NCBI RefSeq assembly: GCF_019112545.1
Contig: NW_025064951.1
Span: 14,898 to 76,229, forward strand
Direction of reading: 5' to 3'
DNA length: 61,332 nucleotides
Origin: Guyanagaster necrorhizus
Taxonomy: Eukaryota; Basidiomycota; Agaricomycetes; Agaricales; Physalacriaceae
Shown here: piece after piece, positions 47,890 through 59,515 of the stretch
Numbering within the stretch: the first letter of the stretch is position 1
How the letters are laid out: each line of letters opens with the position of its first letter
Program-made: the position numbers and the translations under genes
Notes under the pieces: model-generated
The model's input: the letters and a program-made list of their open reading frames with translations, nothing else
Databases searched by the model: none
Told to the model about the DNA's origin: nothing

Positions 47890-49343
47890 ATAGCTTATCT
47901 AGCTGATTGCATCTGTGTCTATCTTGACAACATATTCTGAGGTCAAGCACTTATTGTTTGGATTTCCACTATGATCTGCATGTGTATATATTTTGAATAG
48001 CTCTGAGTTTGTAGTATCAGGTGAATAAGTCAATTTTAGGTCAACCATACTCTTTAAATATCTGAATAGATGCTTCAAGACCTTCCAATACTTCAATTCA
48101 GGGTTTTTGCTGGACTGTGATAGGATACTGACTGCAAAAGCTATGTCAGAGTGTATAGTGATGGCCAAATATATTATAGAGCTGAGAATCCAGAGATAGA
48201 GAATGTGCCATATGATTTCTCATTCTTCTAGAATAGCAAGAGACATTGAGCTGGATAGCTTAGTGTGGAGATCAAGAGGAGTATTGACACTATTACAGTC
48301 AGACATTCTGATACATTCTAGGATTTTATGGATGTATTGCAGTTGAGAGTATGTAAGTATTTAGTTTGGCTAATTTCTGTGGATTTTGATACTGAGGAGG
48401 AATGAAGTTGGGTCTAGATCACAAAGTTTGAAGTGCCTCTTGAGATCATTAACAATGCATTATACAGACTCCATAGACTTTGCAGTAATTGTTACATTAT
48501 TGACAAATATAAAGACAATAATTTAGGCATCATCTCTCTTATACACTCACACACTATGTTCATGGTGCACTCTATCAAAGGCCATCTCAGTCATGGCACT
48601 ACAGAGCTTTTTATGCCACTCTAGGCTATAAATAGATTTAAAAAGATGAAGTACCTAGCTCTTGTCTTTTATCTTGAATCCCTCTGGTTGTTGAAGGTAT
48701 ACCTCCTCTTTTAGATCACCATTTAGAAAAGCTGATGAAATATCCATGCTTCAGAGCTTCAGATTCTCAAGTGCAGCAAGAGTGAGAGCTATTCAGATGA
48801 CTGCTTATTTTAGAGTAGAAGAAAAGATTTTAGTGTTGTTGAAATTTGGCTACTATGAGTATCTTTTTGCAACATAGCATGATTTATAGTGTTCAATTGA
48901 TCCATCAGAATTGCACTTCACTTTAAAGACTCACTTTCTGCCTATAGCCTTTCACTCTAGAGGAAGCTTTATGAGCTCAAAGATATCACTTTCCTGCTGT
49001 GCATTTAATTTCTGCATTTCTCACTTTTTTCTCTTGACTGAGTCATCATCTCTGCAAGTGTCTTTGGCTCATTATCAAATGTGAATGCTTGGTTCACCAT
49101 CTTCACTTTTATCTGAAATGCAAGTTCAAGAGATTCTGTATATATGATGTAGTCATTATCATGCAATATAAAAGTTATTTCTGTGATAATGTCTTCTTCA
49201 GTAAGCTCTGATTCAGCAGTGGTTTTATCAATAGAATCAAAAACAGGTTCACCTGAGTCTAATAATTTCATCATATTGGTGCCAGAACTATTTGATAGTA
49301 ATATTAAGCTTCCTTGATTGCTCAATAGTGGTTATAGACACAC
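47890..49343 (-). pseudogene. Copia pol, reverse transcriptase and RNase H
   Basis: Right to left: E-P-K-T-L-A-E near 49075; E-L-I-K-L-P-L-E, then V-F-K-V-K-C-N-S-D-G-S-I-E near 48905-48985, the copia RT entry; D-I-S-S-A-F-L-N-G-D-L-K-E-E-V-Y-L-Q-Q-P near 48690-48750; a decayed V-D-D region (V-N-N) near 48510; R-N-x-P near 48370; and RNase H S-D-I-A-F-A-V...F-R-Y-L-K...D-H-S-G-N at 47899-48168. Order RT then RNase H with no chromodomain fits Ty1/copia. Several frames and stops. Confidence 0.85.
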
Positions 49344-49792
49344 TGTTAGATCTAACTGGCATATGCTCTGAACACATGATAAACTAGTGCTGTATTGTGT
49401 TTATATAGTCATGCTAGAGTTCACTTGATGTGTTCTGTCAGATGAAGTGCTTCAAGGCCAAAGACAGACTGGGCTTGAGAGAAGATAGTATGAGATAAAC
49501 TTATAGCTTGAAGCTGGACTACTACAGTGAGAGCTATTCTACTTATATACTGTTCAACTTGCAATAAATATAACTACTACCTATTGTGCTGTCCTGTGCT
49601 ATGATACTGATCCTGCCTAGTTATCAGAAATGAAACAATAGAGAATTGTCTGTAGGTGAGATGACCAAGTACAATAGCACTCTGTCTGTTATGATTACCT
49701 AATATTTCCACACTCTTTAAGAGAGTGCCCAAGATAAGATAGATACTCTGATAAGATAAGAAGAAAAAAAAGATATGGGGAAAATCATAACA
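49344..49792 (-). repeat. Solo LTR in the copia remnant
   Basis: 449 bp, minus orientation, TGTTATGATTTT start at 49792 and CTAACA end. Flanks cacac and ctcta do not match, so no duplication is visible. It contains a variant of the family motif (tagcttgaagct). Confidence 0.85.
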
Positions 49793-50143
49793 CTCTAGCT
49801 GTTGCAGTGCATTGAATTTGTGATTATTTGATTGTCACCTGACACTTTTCTCCTTTTTGGATCAGTTTCTAGAGATCTCTACAATTAGATATAAAAGATA
49901 ATGCAGTTTGGAATAATATTATCATATTTTCTCTTTAATGTGCTTTCTTAATGCTAGAGTCTGACTGCTGTCCAACAGATAGAGCTGATATCATGATAGA
50001 TTCTCTACCACATATACTGTATTTGTGTTTTCTGAACTATTGGTTTACAGATCAACTCAGAAACTAGAATGAAGGCTCATCTATACTCAAAGAACAGATC
50101 ATTCTATCTCTTTGCCTGAGATGTATTCTTAAGACCATGATTC

Positions 50144-50610
50144 TGTTATGATTTTTCCTCTTTTATTCTCTTTTCTATGAATTAACCCCTATTTATGCTT
50201 AGTCAGAGCATCTAGACCAGTGCTTAGGACTGTGGGGAAGGCTTAAGTCATCACAACAATGCTGATCCAGCATTGTCCTCTGATGTAGTGACCAGCCCTC
50301 AACAATGCACAATCACTCTTTTGTGTACAGTAATAATGCTCAAGGACAATGAGCACAAGGACTTGGAAACATACAATAGATAGCATTATATTTAGTTTCA
50401 TAATATACAGTATATAAGGAGGCTTGCTCTTGCTGGTAATCTCCAGCTTCAAGCTAAAGTTTATTCACACTATTCTACTCTCAAGCCAATCACAAAGGTC
50501 TTGTTGCATCATAATCAATATTCACATTAGTGGACTCTGACAGAACACTTGAACATAAAGTGACATCAGTTTATCATATGTTTATGATCACATGCAGCTT
50601 AGGTCTAACA
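50144..50610 (+). repeat. Solo LTR with perfect target duplication
   Basis: 467 bp, TGTTATGATTTTTCC...GTCTAACA, flanked by gattc at 50139-50143 and 50611-50615. A TATATAA box near 50410 and the agcttcaagctaa motif ~35 nt later are both kept. Confidence 0.95.
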
Positions 50611-51562
50611 GATTCTTGCCTGAACTTATCACTTTGAGACTTTCAGCCTTGTGTGTGCTGGTGAATGCTCACTGATACTGTTTTAATTAAAACAGCAGCA
50701 CTGTGGATTAATATTCTATTGCATAGGCATATTTGTTTTTTGTATTGGCTTGAAATATATATTTAAGGTCTTTTTCACACTGATCTTAGCTTATCATGCT
50801 CTTTTTCTCTCATTTCTACTCTTTCATATCTCATCTCTATCTTTTTGACCTTGGTCTCCACTAATGTCATCCTGGGTTTCTGCTAAGATGAGTGAAATGT
50901 AATTTGTGATTCATCAGGGCTCACATCATGTTTTCATTTTCAGGATGTTAAGATGGTAGATATTGCACTGGTGAGAGGCCTAAGTGTGTATTTCTTTATT
51001 TTTATCATTGGATCTCTTATCCTTGCAATATAGAGATGTTCATCTCTAAACTGACATTCTACATATGCTATTTGATCAGAAGCCAGCTATTTTTTTGAGA
51101 GAGACATGATAAAGCAAACTCTGAGTGGAAAATGAGATGGGATGATACTCAATGAAGCTCTTGGTCACTTCAAGGCTCAAGTCTGATGGTCAGAAGTATT
51201 TATGCTGACAGTATTATAAGTTCTAAAGATTTTACTATCCTATCTGAACATCTGGCAGTGTGAGATGGCATTTATCCTGAAATCTCAATAAAATGAAGAT
51301 TCAATGTAGGGAGACATATAGTTTTCATGGCCAAGTACTGCCAACACCTCACTGCCCTCACCATAAAGACACCATTCATGAGGAATTCCTTTTTCACTTG
51401 TTGAGACTGTATGTATCTTTTTATCATCTATTCAGTTCCTTATATCAAATTTTTAGGCATATATTCCAGCCTTAAGAACAATGGCCTCTGATGAAGATGC
51501 CCATACTCCAGTGCAACTCTCTCTTGTGATGTTATGACCCTCTAATTTAACTTGCTGCATAG
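50611..51562. other. Spacer upstream of the caspase-like pseudogene
   Basis: Probably holds the decayed 5' part of the copia element and/or the promoter of the caspase-like gene. No feature could be supported. Confidence 0.3.
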
Positions 51563-52638
51563 ATGCCACTTGTATATCAGAGCCAAGTCAATCCCTCAAA
51601 GAACACTGAGAACCAGCTTTCACAGCAACATGAGCATGAAAATGCTCAGCAGTCTCTTCCATGTGAATCCTCTCTTATAGCTGTAAGTGTATATTTCTCA
51701 TCATGCCACTGCCCCATCCTAACTGTACTCAGAACAGCATTAACCCATCCAGATTTTAGGCCATTCTCATTGGAATTGATGTGTACAAGTGCAATCTCTT
51801 ATATGGCTGCATATCAAAGGCTTTATCAATGAAGAATTTCCTGACCAACAACATTCACATGCTGGAAGAATGTATCTAATGTCTTCTCAGCCCCAAAAAC
51901 CCCATCTCTGGTGATGCCTTACTATCTACTCATGCCAACATCATAGATATGCTCTGCAGTCTCATTGACAACTCTGATATTGACCCTGGTGACAATATTA
52001 TAATCCACTATGCTGGGCATGTCTCTAGCTATCTCTGCTCAGAGCATTTTTCTGCAGTGGAACCTACATGCCATAGTGATCTCTGTTCCACCAAAGCTCT
52101 TTGGCTCTGCAATTGCAACACCCAGGATGCCAGTAGACAATGAATATCTGACATTAGCAATTGAGAACTCAACAGTCTTTTCAAACAGATATCTTGTGCC
52201 AAGGGGTGTAAGATCACATTCATCACAGACTGCTGTTGCATCCACTGTTCTAGCCACCAGGGCCCACTGGCAGACTCAAGAATTTGCAGCATACATCCAA
52301 CTTCTCATACTTCCCTCAATAATATGTTACACATTGCAGATGAAAGGTGGCAACATTTTTCTGACTATCAATCTGTATGATCAAAGGATTGGTGGTCAGA
52401 GATGGATTTTCACATAGCTCTGGTGGCATGTCAGAATTATGAGAAAGCAAATGAGGTGGAAGTGATGAAGGGGATATTCTGTGGTCTTTTTATCAGGAAA
52501 CCCATTCATGTTCTGAGTTCAGTTGACTGGAAGAAGAGAATGATGTATGTTGATCTCATCAAGCTTCTGAATCAGTCATACTCTCAGACTCTGGTTGTTG
52601 CTGGGGACTGGAAGAATGAGCACCTTTAGTATCCTAGC
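51563..52638 (+). pseudogene. Caspase-like (peptidase C14) host pseudogene
   Basis: The only non-transposon gene seen. Exon 1 (51563-51682) gives ~40 residues. After an intron, one frame runs from 51733 to 52638 with stops at 51757, 51889, 52141, 52165, 52378 and 52627, each explained by C-to-T or G-to-A. Landmarks: A-I-L-I-G-I-D-V-Y-K (51760), L-Y-G-C-I-S-K-A-L-S-M (51800), P-G-D-N-I-I-I-H-Y-A-G-H (catalytic His codon 52018-52020, next Gly now Val), F-I-T-D-C-C (catalytic Cys at about 52231-52236), and the late A-L-V-A-C-Q...L-V-V-A-G segment. The family includes metacaspase-like cysteine peptidases used in fungal cell death and regulation. It ends close to the H LTR; the true stop may be lost. 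Confidence 0.8.
51683..51732 (+). other. Intron in the caspase-like pseudogene
   Basis: 50 nt, GTAAGT donor, ctaac branch site 10 nt before the CAG acceptor. It joins S-S-L-I-A to N-S-I-N-P-S-R-F in frame, which fixes both frame and acceptor. Confidence 0.75.
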
Positions 52639-52666
52639 AGATGATTACCATACACTATAGTAGTTT

Positions 52667-53138
52667 TGTTAATGACCAACTATTACAAACAAAACCAAAC
52701 TTAAGGCTGTGCTTTGTATTCAGGCAATCAGCACTTAAGAGGCTTGTCTAAGAGCAGGCAGCATATGCAATCAAGTCAGGCAATGCTGAGAGTTCAGTCT
52801 ATAGAGTATTGAGAAGAATAAACTTTAGTCTGAAGCTGAGGCTTAAGGCCACAGCTGAGCTATCTTATATACAAAATAAGTGTATCTAATAATATGTAAC
52901 AATGGTGCAGCATAAGGCCTGTAGTTGTACCAGAAGTGTCTGGTATTTGTGTGTCACAGTAAAGAATGTGTATAGCATTCAGTATTCATATGATAGTCAT
53001 CCATGAAACAAGAATAAAAGAGTGGCATCAGCATGTTATGCTGCAGAGTGAGGTTGTTGGACAACAACAGCATGGGAACAGCATAGGAAGTATGTGCTGT
53101 GAAGATCATGAAGATGTGAAATGGTCACAATCATAACA
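52667..53138 (-). repeat. 3' LTR of element H
   Basis: 472 bp, TGTTATGATTGTGACC start at 53138 and TTAACA end. It contains ttagtctgaagct, a diverged form of the family motif. The adjoining tract on the minus strand is ccaggggatat. Confidence 0.82.
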
Positions 53139-53419
53139 ATATCCCCTGGTCAAGGCAGTTGTCCTGACTGCTTACTCACTGTCTGTATCAATAGCAACCC
53201 TCTGGTTATGATTGCAGTCCAGAGAGAACTTCTGGTCATAGAAGTGGTCACTGACCAGAGAATTCATGTCTTTTCACTGATACAGTTTCTTCTTCTTTGT
53301 CAGGAGGCACCACAGCATATAGCAGCATGGGACAAATCGCTCATAGTCTCACTTGTCAAAACATCCCTTGAGAGTGCAGAGGATCTGTTTGTCCTCATCC
53401 AAATAGTCTTAGATCAACT

Positions 53420-56400
53420 CCTTGCAATGCTCAAGGTCTTTGACTGTGAGCCACTCATTCTTCTCATTCAGCATACCCCTCCACTTGACAAGATACTCTG
53501 TCTTTAGACATCCTCTTCCTCATTGGATGATTCAGTCATTGAGTATGCACTTGACTTTCTATTTATACTGGCTGTTGACCAAGTCAGGCAGCAGTGGTAG
53601 GGGCTCTTCTTAATTAAGAAAGGCAGGTGGGTGATAGCAAGTCAGCAGGGACTCATTGAAGACATCATGGATCTTCCACATGGGCAGAAGACTGAGCCAG
53701 TAAGCTGATTCTCTAACCTTTTCTTTGACCATAAATGGTCCAACATGTTTGACATCAAGCTTCTTCTTAGGTTGGGGGAGTGAGAGGTTTGTGGCATCAA
53801 GCCATACCTTGTTGTCTGCCACATATCATTCTGTGGTGCTCTTTTTCTTGTCATAGGTGTGTTTCATCATGTTCAACACTTTGTGTAGGGCCTTTTCAGC
53901 TGTTTTATAAATAGAGTCTATATCTTGAAGAAATTCAGCCATTGCTGGCCTTAAGTTATGGGTGGTGCACATTGGGTGCATATCAGCATCTTGGCTGGTG
54001 ATGATTTGGAAGGGTGCATACCCTATCAAGGAGTGCACCCAATTGTTGTGTTGGAAAGTGGCTAGCACCAACCATTCAGACCAGTCATCCTGTCTCCTGT
54101 TGATGAAGAGATGAAGGTATTTTTTGACCTTCTGATTGACTTGTTTGGTTTGTCCATTGGTCTATGGGTGATAGGCTATAGATGGGTTTCCTTTGATGTC
54201 CAGCATCTGATATAATTCTTTTACAAAGCTTAACACAAACTGTGGGCCTCAGTCTGAGATGATTTTTCTCAGCATCATGCTATGTTTGGCAAAAACCTCA
54301 TCGCAAAGAATGTGTGCCTATTCTTTGGTGGTTAAGTCCTTGCTCATAGCTATCAGAATGATTGCCTTGGAGAAGCAATCTATGATGATAAGAATAGAAT
54401 CATACTCTCTTGACTCAGGTAGATTCATTATTATATTGACTGATATGATTTTCCACAGTCAAGTGGGGACTTCATTCAGATAAAGCAGTGCCCACCACTT
54501 TCTGGTGTCTGTTTTGTTTCTTTGACAATCTTGGCATCCACAGACATATACTTCAATTTCCCCCTTTATCTTGGGCCATCAATATTCTTGAAGGATGAGC
54601 TCCTTCATTTTCTCTACTTCCAGATGTTCAGCCATGATATGATCATATGACATCAAAATGATGTGCTCTCATAACACACAGTCCCTGAGAATATAGACTC
54701 TACCATCATAGATAAGCAGTCCAGCCTCCTTTTGGATCTCTTGCTCATGACTGAGCAAGTTGCTGATTCCCTTGTCTCACATGCATGTTTCTTTGGTCAT
54801 GTTTCAAATGTTCCAATAAACTTCTTCTTCTGTTGGCAATGTCATTGCCCAGAAAAACTCCAGCTTGAGCAGAACAACATCTTTATTGTCATCCACTCTC
54901 ATGCCATGGTCAGCTCTTTAGCTGAGCAGGTTGGCCTTCTTGTTAGCTGTCTCAGATTTGTGGTGCAGAGTAAAATGGTACTCTATGAGTTCAGTGACTC
55001 ACTGCACTTGTCTGCAGTTGAGCTTTTAGGGTTTCCTGAAATACTGGAGGTTTTGGTGATCTGTCCAGATTTCAAATTTGAGGCAGGCACCCATAAGGTA
55101 GTGCTGCCATTCTTTCAGCATGAGCATAATAGCAAGGAGCTCTTTATTATAAATTTCATAATTGTACTCTGTTGCTGAGAGTGCCTTGGACAAAAATGCT
55201 ATGAGGTGCCACTTTTTGTTCTGTTTTTGAGACAGAATGATGCCAATTGCCTCCTCACTAGAATCTGCTTCCATGTGAAATAGATTGTCATTGTCTGGAA
55301 TGGCAAAGACAGCATCATTCTAAATATTTTCCTTAATGGCAGCAAAAGCTGCCATCTGAGCTGGTCCCCAGCTCCATGGTTTCTTTCCTGTGAGTTGCAT
55401 CATCAGATGCATAATTTTACTATAGTCACAGATAAAGCACCTATAGAAGTTCATGAACCCCAGAAATGACTGGAGTTCAGATTTTTTCAATGGCACCAGC
55501 TATTCCATGATGCTGGTGACTTTGACTGAGTCCATTCAGACCACCCCCTCACTGATGATCACTCCAAGATACTCAGTTTTAAGTACCTCAAACTCACACT
55601 TTTCCAGTTTAAGAAAAAGCTTCTGTTCTCTCAGAATTTGCAAGATCTCTTGAATGATCTTGCAGTGCTCTGCCAAGTCTTTGGTGAAGATGAGAATGTT
55701 GTCAAGATAAATGGTTACCTTGTCATGAGCAATGAGGTCTTTAAAGATGTCATTTATCATCCACTGGAACATGGCTGGAGAGTTCATCAGTCCAAAGAAT
55801 ATGATAAGTGGTTCAAACAGGCTGTGGTTAGTTTGGAACATGGCCTTCCACTTGTCTCCTTCTTTGATGTGAATATTGTTATAACCTCAACACATGTTGA
55901 GCTTGGTGAAGTATTTTGCCTCCTGAAGCTTGTCCATCAGGTCAATGATAAGAGAGAGGAAATAACAGTTTTTAACCATCATCTTGTTGAGTTTCTGGTA
56001 ATCTTAGACCAGATAGAGTTTTTCATCCTTCTTCTTGACAAAGAAGAAGGGTGATGCCATAGGCAATTTTGAGGGTTGGATTCAGCTGGAGGCCAGATTT
56101 TCATCAAGAAATTTGTCAAGCTCCTCTTGCTTGGCCAGACTAAGTTGATAGACTTTGTAGTCTAGACTTGCCTTTGTATTGGGGACCAGCTTGATTGCAT
56201 GGTCCCAAGGCTTTCTCAGAGGAAGTTCATCCAAGTTTTTCTTTGTGAACATATCCCAGAACTCCTGATATTGACTTGGAACAAGGTTATTGAAGTCCTT
56301 GTCCCCTTTGGCCAGATTAGCCTTGATGGCTAACTCATTGGCTTTACTCCCTATGGCATGAATGTGGATTATTTCTTCTATGTCCACAAAAAGCATTTGG

Positions 56401-56990
56401 TCCTCCTCCTCCAAATCAGCTCTCTATAGCTTCTCTGGGTCATCATCTGACAGATAGAATGGCATTTTTCAGCAGAAGCATCTGACTAATGCTATAGTTT
56501 CTTTCTGCCAATTGATGATGGGGTTACAGTGCTTAAGCCAATTGTATCTCAGGAACATCTCCACAATGCTGAGGTCAGTCACAGTGAGCTTAATTCATTC
56601 TTCATGCTCACCAATCTTGAGTTGAACCTCAATGTAATCAGTGATGTCACTATTTTTATTCTGTGTTCCATCCACATTGTAGACATGGAATGGAACTGCT
56701 GCCTTCCAAGTGTTGAGGCTGTATTGGTCAATGAAGCACTGATTGATGGCACTTGTTGTATAATCCAAGTCCAGAAGGGCTGAGACTGTGAATGTCTCAT
56801 GAGTGTCAAGTATCTTGATCTGACACTTAACATTCATGGTTTGGCCAAGGCAGCTGCAGATTTGATGGAGTGCATGCTTGAGCTTGTGCAACCATTTCAA
56901 CTGTAACTCAAGATAGTCAGGGCTTGTCAGGGGCTGGGCAAAGAGGAGAGTAGTCTCTTCATCCATCTCTATTTAGTGATGGAGATGAGT
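53420..56990 (-). pseudogene. pol of element H (protease to chromodomain)
   Basis: Right to left: protease L-L-D-L-D-Y-T-T-S-A-I (DSG decayed to DLD) near 56735-56775; linker W-D-H-A-I-K-L-V-P-N near 56195; RT about 55500-56080 with Y-L-D-N-I (decayed YLDD) near 55705; RNase H M-E-A-D-S-S-E-E-A and T-D-H-Q-N at 55026-55274; integrase about 53850-54760; chromodomain Y-L-V-K-W-R-G near 53471-53507. Several stretches of over 80 codons stay open, so it is less decayed than B. Confidence 0.87.
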
Positions 56991-57095
56991 TCAGACTTGG
57001 AGTTTCACCATTTTCTCCTCCAGAGTCTTAGCATTGTAAACAGACTATAAGGTTAACTTGACCATCTAGGGTTTGATCCACCTGGATTTGTCTAT

Positions 57096-58740
57096 CTATG
57101 ACTTAGGCCATGAAAGGTCTGGCAAGGGTGCTGGATGCTCTGCCTGAGGGCTAGCCAGTAGTATGACTGGCTTGCACTTGGGCAGCTCTGCATGGCTTTG
57201 GAGAAAAGAAGTGTTGTCTTTCTTGTCAGGTACCTTCTTGATAGTTATCTTGGGGTGTTTCTCACTCTGTTTGACTGGCTTGGTCAGCACTTGAGTGTGT
57301 TGTGGCTGTTGTGGCTCATTCAGCATATCTTCAGGGGGAGCTAACAATGCATATTTATTAGTAAAGAATTGTGTCACATTGTTCTTGCTAGCTACTGGTT
57401 CATTCAAAGCACACTTACCTTTTGGCAGAGAAGTTGAGCCAACTACTTTCTTGCTGAGTCTTTTACCTCCTCAATCTTAGAGGTAGAAGCTGTCAGCTCT
57501 GTGGAGCCTGCTGTTTTCTCCATTTTCCCCTCTATCTCCAAGATTGTTTCTAGCAACCACCAGATATTGGCAGTGCCCCACTTTGGTTTAAATCACTTAG
57601 GGCAATTCTTAAAGAGATGGCCTTTCTCTCTGCAACCAAAGCACTTCTCTTTCTTCTTCAACTGGTCAATATCCATGGGTTTCTCCTGGCCCACCACATG
57701 TGGTACCAGTGGCAGTCTTCTTGTCACTAGTAGTATTGCTGGTTGAACTTGTTGACCCAGTGAATTTGGATCTGGAGAATCTTACAGCAGCAGCCTTTGT
57801 CTTCTCAGCTGCCAGATGAGCAAAGGGTCTGATGCCCTCAGACAATTCTTGAGCCTGGCATTGTCATTCCATGTCTATGATCAGAACATGCTCCTTCCAC
57901 TCATCATAGTTGGTCAGCATGAACTTGCCAACTGTGCTGATCATATTGATGTGCTTCTAGAGCACACTGGACTTTAGGGCTCTGACCAGATGACTCTTGT
58001 TTGATTTGTCAGTGGTTTCACCAGCAAGCTTCATCTTCTTCTTAAGATCTACAAAGTACTCAATGGCAGTGCAAGTACCTTAGTATAATTTATATATCTT
58101 CTTGAGATATACTTCTTCAATGGCTGGGTCAGTGAATTTGACTCAGAGTTCCTCTAAAAACTTCTGCTAGGTTGGGAATCAGTGGTGCCTGACAGAAGTA
58201 CTGTACTATTCTTGTGATTTAAAGATCCACCAGTCTAGCACTTTCTCCTCAAAGAAAGAAGTCACATAAGTGATCTTCTGCATATCAAGGAACATCAAGA
58301 CCATGTGCACCTCAAAATAGATGTTGCATTGGACCAAGAATTGGACCAAGTCATTGTACTGCCCCTTGAAAGGAGCAGGATCCTGAAGGTATTTTGGATG
58401 AGTGTTTGTCTATGGGACTTCATCTTCCATCTATCTCATTGGCCATCGAGACAGTGTCAATGGTTGCTATTTGTTCAGTCTCTATAGAAGAGACCAAAGA
58501 CTTCTTTGACTGGTAGGCATTCTTGCTGATTCTCCACTTGGCCCACTTGACAAAGATGGCAAAGGTGGTAGAGCCACCAGATCTGAGATCTGAGGCTCAG
58601 CATTGTGCACATCCACTGGCAGAGCAACCAGTGGAACAGCAGCATCTTATGGGTTTGGCATAGGATCTGCTCCAGCAAGCAAATGGAAGCTGTTTGCTCA
58701 GAGATTCAGCACCTTAGCATGAGGCATGGGTTCAGCATGC
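57096..58740 (-). pseudogene. gag of element H with zinc knuckle
   Basis: The knuckle CFGCREKGHLFKNC is at about 57603-57645, preceded by M-D-I-D-Q-L-K-K-K-E-K as in the other family members. The capsid region is about 57800-58400 (Y-D-E-W-K-E-H near 57900). A Pro/Gln-rich linker at 57096-57407 leads to the protease. The N-terminus is not resolved before the element I junction. Confidence 0.75.
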
Positions 58741-58837
58741 ACAGGACCATACTGTTTGTATTGGTATGGTTTCAGCATTAAATAGAGGTGATAAGGGTAA
58801 AGTGAATTGAAATTGAAAACAGCCATAGCCTGCATGC

Positions 58838-59257
58838 TGTTACGATTTTTCCTCCTTTCCTTTCTTCAAAAACCCCTATTTATGCTTAGTCAAGGAGCAT
58901 AGGACCATGGGAGGGCTTAGTCATCACAACTAGCTCATCCACCACTTATCCCAGCAATGATGCCCAACCCGCCTTTTATGTATAACAATGATACCAAAGG
59001 GCAACAAGTACCATGGACACAGAAGGACACAATAAGTAGCACTATTATTAACACACCCTGTATAGTATTTAAGAACCGTAGCTCTCACTGGTACACCCCA
59101 GCTTTGAGCTAAAGTTTATAAACCATACCATTTTACTCTCAAGCTATTGCCATGGCCTTGTGACACACCAAACCAGAGACACAATTAGTGGACTCAAGTG
59201 ATCTCTCGAAGTGTGAAGGAACATCTGTTCTGGCTCACGTGACACTTGGGCTTAACA
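58838..59257 (+). repeat. 5' LTR of element I
   Basis: 420 bp, TGTTACGATTTTTCC...GCTTAACA. It begins with TTACGA where older copies have TTATGA, showing the ancestral CpG. The TATTTAA box is at 59066-59072 and the motif agctttgagctaa at 59100-59112, 34 nt downstream. Confidence 0.92.
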
Positions 59258-59271
59258 ATTAGCTTGAAGCT
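59258..59271 (+). promoter_or_regulatory. Putative self-priming primer-binding site of element I
   Basis: attagcttgaagct directly follows the LTR. Its complement is agcttcaagctaat, against agctttgagctaa in the LTR. The two mismatches fall on one dinucleotide, TG in one and CA in the other, as if both came from CG, so the ancestral pairing was a perfect 13 bp. Confidence 0.62.
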
Positions 59272-59515
59272 TTCACCTTCCCTTTCTCAAGCCCAACTGT
59301 GCTGAGAAACCGAATGCCCCCAGCAACAACCACCAACTTGAATCATGACTTCTTTGAGCTTATAGCTTTCATTATTGAAACCTTGCTCAGCCTTCTTGCC
59401 ATCATTATCCTCTGCCACGGATGACAATCAGTAACAGCTTAGATAGTCAGGCACTATCAAGTGTTCCAGCAGATACAACATATACTATGAAACGTAACCC
59501 CAGATCTCCCTTTCC

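Larger units (their letters stand above)
47368..50143 (-). mobile_element. Ty1/copia remnant, 5' end not found
   Basis: Minus strand. A short 3' LTR is at 47368-47559 and the RNase H-RT part of pol at about 47890-49343. A solo LTR (49344-49792) then intervenes, and a weak continuation to at least 50143 contains L-E-T-D-P-K-R-R-K, like the copia integrase-RT linker. No second copia LTR was found to the right. Confidence 0.75.
52667..58837 (-). mobile_element. Ty3/gypsy element H, 5' LTR missing
   Basis: Minus strand. 3' LTR at 52667-53138, then (reading right to left in the gene sense) gag, zinc knuckle, protease, RT, RNase H, integrase, chromodomain. It is a separate lineage from A/B/C/F/I by protein sequence. 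At 58837 it stops at the 5' LTR of element I, which probably inserted into its gag or leader, so the 5' LTR should lie beyond the window. Confidence 0.85.

Noticed and set aside
52010..52417. 135-codon plus-strand frame as a separate protein
   Set aside because: Out of frame with the caspase-like gene, which explains the same DNA with clear motifs.
54732..55178. 148-codon plus-strand frame in element H
   Set aside because: Antisense to the RNase H/integrase region of H, which matches known domains on the minus strand.
55638..56054. 138-codon plus-strand frame in element H
   Set aside because: Antisense to reverse transcriptase of H containing the catalytic motif region on the minus strand.
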